Shown in pieces: positions 58,917 through 64,000 of a stretch of 64,000 nt of DNA. Position 1 is the first letter of the stretch; every line of letters starts with the position of its first letter. Location of the stretch: positions 362-64,361 of the forward strand of contig UCHV01000039.1 of the NCBI GenBank assembly GCA_900472395.1. Direction: 5' to 3'. The stretch is from Hyphomicrobiales bacterium (GTDB lineage: Bacteria; Pseudomonadota; Alphaproteobacteria; Rhizobiales; Rhizobiaceae). A model generated the notes under the pieces. That model saw only the letters and a list, made by a program, of their open reading frames with translations. It made no database searches and was not told the origin of the DNA. Both the position numbers and the translations under genes were made by a program.

Positions 58917-61178
58917 ATGACTGCCACCTCGACCGTCACCAAACCTCTCTGGCGCAAGATTACACTTTACGGCTGCGGCGCCGTGTTATTCACCAGTGCT
59001 GCTATCGGCGGCGTCGCCTGGTATGAACAGCAGGCGATGAACAATGAGGCGCTCTACAGCAAGGCAGCGAGCGACCTGCAAGTCATCCAAACGGACATGG
59101 ATGCTATCCAGAGATCTGCTTCGGCACTGGCTCTCGTCATTGCCGGCGAGCCTGACATTCCAGGGCTGATCGAAAGCAACGATCGCCAAGGATTGATCCG
59201 CAAACTTTCGAAAAATCTTACTGCCATGGCGCAAGCCGGTGGGTTGCAACTTGTCACGATTGCAGATGCTAAAGGCAACGTCGTCGCCCGCATGCATGCC
59301 CCTGACAAATTCGGCGACAACTATGTTGGTCGCCGCAAGACGGTTGCATCCGCCATCACCTCCGGCAAGCTTGCAGCTGGTATCGAACCCGGCAGAACGG
59401 GGATCGGCATCTATGCTGTCGCACCAGTCATTGTTAACGGCCAAGTGTTGGGCGTGATCGATATAGGAACAGAGCTTTCGAATCCCTATTTTACGCCTCT
59501 GGCAGAACGGCTCGGCGCCGAAATCTCGGTCAATGTCGTGTCTGAGGGCAAGCTCGTAAACCAATCCTCGACCGACGGAAACCAAGCATTCCTAGACAAC
59601 TCATCCCTTCAAGACGCACTCGAGGGTAAGCCGGTCTTTGAACAGGACGTCCTCGAAGGCCGTGACATGTTCATCAAAGCCGTTCCGTTCAGGTCATTCG
59701 CCGGTGAGAGGATCGGCGTCATCGAGGTGGGGACGGACGCGACTGAGATCCTTTCAGGCGCCCGAGCCTCGCTTTGGACCATGCTTGGCGTCACTCTCGT
59801 CATTTCCCTCCTCGCCCTGACCGCGTTCTTCCTGTTCGCCAAGTCGCTCGGCAACGCCATCGGCCGTCTCACATCCACGATGGGACGCCTGGCATCCGGT
59901 GACCTAACGGCAAACGTCGAGGGCGAAGATCGCCCGGACGAAACCGGAGCTATGGCCCGCGCGGTGCAGGTGTTCAAGGACAATGCGCTGAAAACCAAGG
60001 AACTGGAGCGTCAAGCCGACGAACAGCGCAACATGACCGAGGAACAGCGCCGCCAGAATGCCGAGGAAGCGCGCATTCGTGCCGAACAGATGGCGGAAGC
60101 CACCAATGGGCTCGCAACCGGACTGAAGCACTTGTCTTCCGGCAACCTGACCTTCCAACTCGACCGCCCCTTCGCACCGGACTTTGAAAGCCTGCGCGCC
60201 GATTTCAACGCAACCGTCAGCCAGTTGCGCGGCACGCTCGGTTCCGTCGCCCAATCCACCAGTTCTATCGACAGCGGTTCGCGCGAAGTCAGCCAGAGCG
60301 CTGACGATCTTTCCAAGCGCACCGAACAGCAGGCCGCTTCGCTGGAAGAAACGGCGGCAGCACTCGACCAGATCACCGTCAATGTCACCAACTCCTCCAA
60401 GCGCGCCGAAGAGGCCCGCACGGTTGCCATTCAGGCCAATGAAAGTGCTCGCCAGTCCGGCGCCGTGGTTGCCGATGCCGTCCAGGCCATGGGCCGTATC
60501 GAGGAATCCTCCGGTCAGATTTCAAATATCATCGGCGTCATCGACGATATCGCCTTCCAGACCAACCTTCTGGCACTCAATGCCGGTGTTGAAGCAGCTC
60601 GCGCCGGTGAAGCCGGCAAGGGTTTTGCTGTCGTCGCGCAGGAAGTGCGTGAACTCGCCCAGCGTTCGGCCAAGGCTGCGAAAGAGATCAAGGAACTGAT
60701 CGGAAAATCATCGATCGAGGTCGGCACAGGCGTGAAGCTGGTGCGGGAGACGGGTGAGTCACTGCGCGCCATCGAAGCCCATATCGTCACCATCAACCAG
60801 CATATGGATTCGATTGCCACCTCCTCGCGCGAACAGTCGGTCGGCCTTTCCGAGGTCAACACGGCCGTCAACCAGATGGACCAGGTGACCCAGCAGAACG
60901 CCGCCATGGTGGAAGAGGCGAATGCGGCCGGCGCAACGCTTGCCACCGAAGCCGGGCGCCTGCGCGAGTTGATCAGTCAGTTCCAGCTGGGCGAGAACCA
61001 AGGCATGGCCCAACCATCGGCTGCCCTGCGCCAGACTGCCGCAATCATCGCCGCCTCACCCCACTCGGCGCCGACGGTGTCTCCGGCTCGCGGCATGGTC
61101 GGCAAGATTGCCAGAGCCTTCACCGGCCGTGGCGGTTCGGCGACCGCGGCAGCGGCCGATAACTGGGAAGAATTCTAA
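58917..61178 (+). CDS. Methyl-accepting chemotaxis protein with Cache domain
   Basis: The 753-residue receptor has a membrane segment near residues 12-34 and a periplasmic single-Cache sensor (about 40-280, ending GERIGVIEVGTDATEIL). A second membrane segment lies near 285-308, followed by a HAMP domain (about 310-362), a second HAMP-like unit (LKHLSSGNLTFQLDRPF) and the signalling helices. The hairpin tip reads IDDIAFQTNLLALNAGVEAA then RAGEAGKGFAVVAQEVRELA. It ends in NWEEF, the C-terminal pentapeptide that recruits CheR/CheB. The ligand is unknown. Cache sensors commonly bind small carboxylates or amino acids. Confidence 0.92.
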   Translation: MTATSTVTKPLWRKITLYGCGAVLFTSAAIGGVAWYEQQAMNNEALYSKAASDLQVIQTDMDAIQRSASALALVIAGEPDIPGLIESNDRQGLIRKLSKNLTAMAQAGGLQLVTIADAKGNVVARMHAPDKFGDNYVGRRKTVASAITSGKLAAGIEPGRTGIGIYAVAPVIVNGQVLGVIDIGTELSNPYFTPLAERLGAEISVNVVSEGKLVNQSSTDGNQAFLDNSSLQDALEGKPVFEQDVLEGRDMFIKAVPFRSFAGERIGVIEVGTDATEILSGARASLWTMLGVTLVISLLALTAFFLFAKSLGNAIGRLTSTMGRLASGDLTANVEGEDRPDETGAMARAVQVFKDNALKTKELERQADEQRNMTEEQRRQNAEEARIRAEQMAEATNGLATGLKHLSSGNLTFQLDRPFAPDFESLRADFNATVSQLRGTLGSVAQSTSSIDSGSREVSQSADDLSKRTEQQAASLEETAAALDQITVNVTNSSKRAEEARTVAIQANESARQSGAVVADAVQAMGRIEESSGQISNIIGVIDDIAFQTNLLALNAGVEAARAGEAGKGFAVVAQEVRELAQRSAKAAKEIKELIGKSSIEVGTGVKLVRETGESLRAIEAHIVTINQHMDSIATSSREQSVGLSEVNTAVNQMDQVTQQNAAMVEEANAAGATLATEAGRLRELISQFQLGENQGMAQPSAALRQTAAIIAASPHSAPTVSPARGMVGKIARAFTGRGGSATAAAADNWEEF

Positions 61179-61191
61179 CACCGACGGAACC

Positions 61192-61223
61192 TATGGAGGT
61201 CGACTGCTGGCGCGGCCTCCATA
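61192..61223 (+). terminator. Inverted repeat after the chemoreceptor gene
   Basis: TATGGAGG and CCTCCATA form an 8-bp stem around a 16-base GC-rich loop, 14 bases after the stop. No T-run follows, so termination is only likely by position. Confidence 0.4.
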
Positions 61224-61385
61224 CCAATTCACGACTGGCGTGGATCAATGGTAATGCACGGTCCCAATCAACTGCTCTCGCATTTTCTCAATATCAAGGT
61301 TTGCAGGATGCGCCGGCGACTATTGTTGCGAATCAACCGCCCTAATTGTAGCCCTCGCTAATTAAGATAGGGTCAAATCAATCAT

Positions 61386-61700
61386 ATGCGCGATCATCCC
61401 GGGTCGATGTTCAATGAGCCCGCACTTTTCCTGCAGGCCCTCGCAAATGGCCGTAGGCTCCATGTCCTGACGTTGCTCAATCAAGCTGAGTGGGACGTAA
61501 CATCACTCGCCGCCGCTGTGGGTTAGTCTCAATCTGCGTTGTCCCAACATCTGGCAAAGCTGAAAGCCGCAGGTCTTGTCACCATCCGGCGGGGAGCTCA
61601 AACGATTTGGTATCGTTGCAACTCCAAAGCCGTGAACGATATTTTGATGCTGCTCGCATCGAACTTTCACGTTCCAGCGAACGTGTCTGAGGCCGCGTGA
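61386..61700 (+). pseudogene. ArsR-family regulator interrupted by in-frame TAG
   Basis: The 104-codon frame encodes an ArsR-type winged helix: FLQALANGRRLHVLTLLNQA, DVTSLAAAVG, then SQSALSQHLAKLKAAGLVTI and RRGAQTIWYRCNS. A TAG at 61524-61526 splits the recognition helix between AAVG and SQSAL, where Leu or Met is normal. Both sides are otherwise undamaged. No metal-binding Cys motif of the ArsR/SmtB type is evident, so the effector is unknown. Confidence 0.75.
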
Positions 61701-61785
61701 AAGAGCTGCAGTAAATCATCGCGCCGGGGAACAGCCGCTCTGTCTTTGAAACGCTGGATAGCATTGCCCTGCCAAAAGTATTCCA

Positions 61786-61968
61786 TCAACGTGGCGCCGC
61801 TGGGCCAGTCAATCGATAGCGACGGAAAATGACTGGCCGCGATCTTTTGAGGTCGATGCTCCCTTGAGCAATTTTAGGCAAATCGAATATGCGCAACTTG
61901 TGTAGGACGCTGGCATGACGCCGCTCGTCTCGCTCATTGAGAAAGGCTGCAATCATGATTATTGCCAC
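61786..61968 (-). CDS. Possible small basic protein (DUF1127-like)
   Basis: A GTG start near AGGAGA gives a 60-residue basic product: NERDERRHASVLHKLRIFDL then PKIAQGSIDLKRSR. The spacing of Leu, Asp and the late Arg loosely resembles DUF1127 proteins, which are abundant in rhizobia. The match is weak. Confidence 0.3.
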   Translation of the reverse strand: MAIIMIAAFLNERDERRHASVLHKLRIFDLPKIAQGSIDLKRSRPVIFRRYRLTGPAAPR

Positions 61969-61994
61969 CTTTCTCCTAACTTTCCCTGCGCCGC

Positions 61995-62195
61995 ATGATC
62001 CGCTTCAGAAACACCCACAACCAGCCGATATACGTGAATCCAGACCACGTCCTATACGTCAACTCCTTTGAGGAAGATGTATCGATCCTCGCGCTTGCAA
62101 TTGGTGGGGCCGGAGAACAACCACACGCTGTTCATATTCGTAGAAGCGCGGAAATAGTCCGGGCAAAGCTTCTGACTCACAGAGCAAACACATAA
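61995..62195 (+). CDS. Small protein, FlbD-like in outline
   Basis: The 66-residue product reads MIRFRNTHNQPIYVNPDHVL and YVNSFEEDVSILALAIGG, then RRSAEIVRAKLL. This beta-beta-beta-alpha outline recalls FlbD-like small proteins that begin MI-x-x-x-R-x-x-G-x-x-x-x-V-N-x-D. No good ribosome binding site is visible. The function is unknown. Confidence 0.45.
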   Translation: MIRFRNTHNQPIYVNPDHVLYVNSFEEDVSILALAIGGAGEQPHAVHIRRSAEIVRAKLLTHRANT

Positions 62196-62382
62196 GTGCG
62201 AAAGTGGACGCGGCGGTAGTCTCCTCGCCGGGGAAACCATGCGGCAGGGCCTTGAGCTGCCACACCTCAATGGATTCTTAGATGCGAAAACGTTCGGTTA
62301 CATGTTTGTCATTGACTAGCGGTACTGGAATAGCAACATGACCAACTCTACCATTTGGTTGGCCGTACACAAGGATGCTTTG

Positions 62383-62586
62383 ATGGCGACTGGTACCGTA
62401 AAATTTTTCAACGACGAAAAGGGCTTCGGGTTCATAACTCCCGAAACTGGTGGACAGGACGTATTCGTCCATGTCTCTGCGATTCAACGCGGCGGCTCGT
62501 TACGGGAAGGCGACAAGGTCACCTACGAGATTGGTCAAGACCAGAGGACTGGCAAATCAAAGGCGGAAAACGTTTCGGTCATTTGA
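62383..62586 (+). CDS. Cold-shock protein (CspA family)
   Basis: This 67-residue single cold-shock domain has both RNA-binding motifs, GTVKFFNDEKGFGFIT (RNP1) and DVFVHVSAIQ (RNP2). AAGGA precedes the ATG at 62383. In-frame codons upstream to 62338 are probably part of the long 5' leader usual for csp mRNAs. It binds single-stranded RNA as a chaperone in cold or stationary phase. Confidence 0.93.
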   Translation: MATGTVKFFNDEKGFGFITPETGGQDVFVHVSAIQRGGSLREGDKVTYEIGQDQRTGKSKAENVSVI

Positions 62587-62695
62587 TAGCAGCGGCCATG
62601 AACCAGCCCCCAAGGCAGCTGGTTCATGTTTCCGATACCAACCATCTTTTCGAAAAGGCATTCGATCGCTGATCATGTGCGAAATCTGCACGTAG

Positions 62696-62893
62696 CTATC
62701 CGCGTGCAGCGTTCTCAATATGCCATCCGAATAGCCAGGCGTCGGCTTTTTGCACCCAGCTGTCTCGCTCATATCGACACGTTGATCTGTTCAGGTATGG
62801 AACTATAGGGTTCTCAGCTGTCGAACGCCCAAGTACTCGCGCGTTCATGCCGCGCTGTTGCCAATCGAGAATGACTTGTTCATCGAACTTCAT
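62696..62893 (-). CDS. Small RMF/CrpP-like protein
   Basis: An ATG with AGGA five bases upstream gives a 65-residue product. Its pattern WQQRGMNARVLGRS, N-x(3)-P-Y-LNRSTCRYERDS and WVQKADAWLFGWHIENA resembles ribosome-modulation-factor-like proteins (G-x-x-A, then C-P-Y or C-R-Y, then W-x-x-G-W). Such proteins bind ribosomes or act as small stress factors. The relationship is suggestive rather than certain. Confidence 0.5.
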   Translation of the reverse strand: MKFDEQVILDWQQRGMNARVLGRSTAENPIVPYLNRSTCRYERDSWVQKADAWLFGWHIENAARG

Positions 62894-62980
62894 ATCGATC
62901 CTCATTTGCAAGCGGCACCCCATAGGGCCTGCGCCTTCTCTGCAAATCGAAGCTTGCGCGGAGCTTGCCACTTTGTCCAT

Positions 62981-63096
62981 CTGTCTGGATCACGTTTTGG
63001 CTAAAGCACAAGCAATATCCAGTGTTTCCATAAAAAATCTGCTTTAGCGGTAGGGCTCCCACCGTTCCGAACGCAGTTTCGCTTTTTTAATTCAGC
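62981..63096. other. Short intergenic stretch
   Basis: No gene or motif recognised. Confidence 0.3.
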
Positions 63097-63390
63097 TCAC
63101 AGGTATTGCGACCGGAGGGCCAAAACGCGTCCTAGCCAAAGAGTGGGCTCATGGATGTCTTTTGCCACATGTCTCGGTTCGACAGTTTCCAGCGAACCAC
63201 GCTTGGCGCCATGCTTATCCGTTTCAGCAAAGTCGGGCGGCGAAGTGCAGGTCTCCTTCACAATAGCGTACAGGCTTCCAGCCGACACTTCATCAACGCC
63301 GCCTGACAAACGGTTGCGCCCTGTCCAAGGGTGGACGCCATAGTCGCCTATTGAACAATTACCTTCCACCATCGTGAACCGTATGCTCAT
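63097..63390 (-). CDS. Possible hypothetical protein
   Basis: A 97-codon minus-strand frame reads VEGNCSIGDYGVHPWTGRNR and GVDEVSAGSLYAIVKETCTS. Its composition is reasonably protein-like, but there is no good ribosome binding site and no family that I know. It is kept at low confidence. Confidence 0.25.
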   Translation of the reverse strand: MSIRFTMVEGNCSIGDYGVHPWTGRNRLSGGVDEVSAGSLYAIVKETCTSPPDFAETDKHGAKRGSLETVEPRHVAKDIHEPTLWLGRVLALRSQYL

Positions 63391-63472
63391 CCCGATTGAT
63401 GCTGGATCTCACCTGGATTGCCGCTACGCAGCCTGAGTTCAAGGCGTCATTATGCGTGCAGAGAAGCCTTGT

Positions 63473-63497
63473 GGAACGCGAGTCTGTCAGCCGAGTT
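63473..63497 (+). promoter_or_regulatory. EcfG-like promoter, near match
   Basis: GGAAC-N16-AGTT differs by one base from the five exact sites in the stress island. It lies 33 bases before a 25-codon frame with a good ribosome binding site. Confidence 0.4.
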
Positions 63498-63529
63498 CTC
63501 CTATCTCACGTCCAACAGGAGACATCACG

Positions 63530-63607
63530 ATGCTGGCCAATTTTGTGGCTGTTTCGATTGCTGCTGTTTTAACCGCGACGGGTGTCGGTATTATATCTTC
63601 TACCTGA
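63530..63607 (+). CDS. Putative 25-residue hydrophobic small protein
   Basis: AGGAG precedes the ATG at good spacing. The product, MLANFVAVSIAAVLTATGVG plus five residues, is almost a single membrane helix. It resembles small membrane peptides that act as stress effectors or regulators. An EcfG-like promoter lies upstream. The coding status rests on these two signals only. Confidence 0.4.
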   Translation: MLANFVAVSIAAVLTATGVGIISST

Positions 63608-63752
63608 GGCTCCCTCCCCGAGAGGAAGAGTAAATACTTTTTGGCCATACATCCTCGGGCTGCAGCCCACGCCGGAAAATCCGAAGAACAGAAGCGTTGA
63701 CCCAGCCAGCGCATGTTGCCTCTTCCCTATCGAGTCAAATTACAGGAGCCGC

Positions 63753-63914
63753 GTGTCGAAAAGCGACCTTAAATATTATCTCATCGGCTTGATTGCAGTT
63801 GCAGTCGTCATTGTCGGCGCGATTAGCCTCCACAACGCAGGAATGCGACTTACCACTGACCCCAACCAAACGGAATCTGATGCTTCGCTCCCCTCGCCGG
63901 TCCGAATCGAATAA
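63753..63914 (+). CDS. Small single-pass membrane protein
   Basis: A GTG with AGGAG five bases upstream starts a 53-residue product with one membrane helix (YYLIGLIAVAVVIVGAISLH at about residues 8-27) and a short polar tail rich in Asp, Ser and Pro. The frame is open further upstream, but that part lacks a start signal. Short proteins of this form are common in rhizobia and uncharacterised. Confidence 0.6.
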   Translation: MSKSDLKYYLIGLIAVAVVIVGAISLHNAGMRLTTDPNQTESDASLPSPVRIE

Positions 63915-64000
63915 CTTGGATCTAGGCCGATAATCTAACTGGCTTGGTTGTTCGCATAGGATGGTTGTCAGCTACGAGCAAATCCTGGGATCGAGGTCTT

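Noticed and set aside
1..64000. CRISPR array, phage cluster or known defence island
   Set aside because: No regularly spaced repeats, cas genes or phage structural genes were seen. The only defence-like genes are the decayed toxin-antitoxin loci.

Overview
The window reads like accessory DNA from an alpha-proteobacterium of the Rhizobiales, most likely Rhizobiaceae (Rhizobium/Agrobacterium type). The pointers are GC-rich codon use, HWE/HisKA_2 sensor kinases, small rhizobial families (DUF982, DUF6894, DUF4142, DUF892), an orfA-pit type phosphate operon with a Pho box, EcfG/RpoE2-type promoters and several catabolic ABC clusters. No replication, rRNA or intact tRNA gene is visible, so whether this is plasmid, chromid or chromosome cannot be decided. 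Gene remnants, frameshifts and in-frame stops are frequent, which fits an accessory replicon under decay. Sequencing error cannot be excluded for individual lesions.

Layout. 1-4.8 kb: an SDR gene, a SnoaL-like gene with an in-frame stop, a dead VapBC module joined to a truncated DUF1028 gene, and an orphan 520-residue protein. 4.8-17.4 kb: a same-strand catabolic region with HpcH/HpaI aldolase, SDR, HyuB, HyuA, a Nac-like LysR regulator, an aminotransferase and a complete LIV-type ABC importer. An almost identical 43-base element with an ATA-N9-TAT core precedes both hyuA and the importer's binding-protein gene, linking the two operons. 17.5-29.6 kb: remnants of a LysR gene and PAS sensor, phosphate transport (pit/DUF47 with a Pho box, divergent Nudix gene, dead Na/Pi cotransporter), then two-component genes including a hybrid kinase whose N-terminus is a ParD-like ribbon-helix-helix domain.

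29.6-33.7 kb: two damaged AbiE-type toxin-antitoxin loci around a chimeric IS3/IS30 element with perfect 26-bp ends and a 4-bp target duplication. 33.7-41.7 kb: a quinate/shikimate catabolic cluster (AroE-like dehydrogenase, AroQ, QuiC-like dehydroshikimate dehydratase, polar-amino-acid-type ABC importer, two tandem GntR regulators) that would deliver protocatechuate. 41.9-45.9 kb: HxlR/SDR and hydrolase/TetR divergent pairs plus remnants. 46.2-48.8 kb: a CIRCE-controlled groESL whose GroEL lacks its Gly/Met tail because of an in-frame TAG.

49.4-58.2 kb: an IS3 remnant followed by a general-stress island (DUF982, Mn catalase, receiver-like protein, ECF sigma factor, DUF6894, Crp/Fnr regulator, DUF4142, DUF892 and a membrane protein). 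Five promoters of the exact form GGAAC-N16-TGTT, and one near match, lie before these genes and suggest a compact EcfG/RpoE2-type regulon. 58.3-64 kb: an alcohol-dehydrogenase/EAL remnant, a large chemoreceptor ending in NWEEF, an interrupted ArsR gene, a cold-shock protein and several small proteins.
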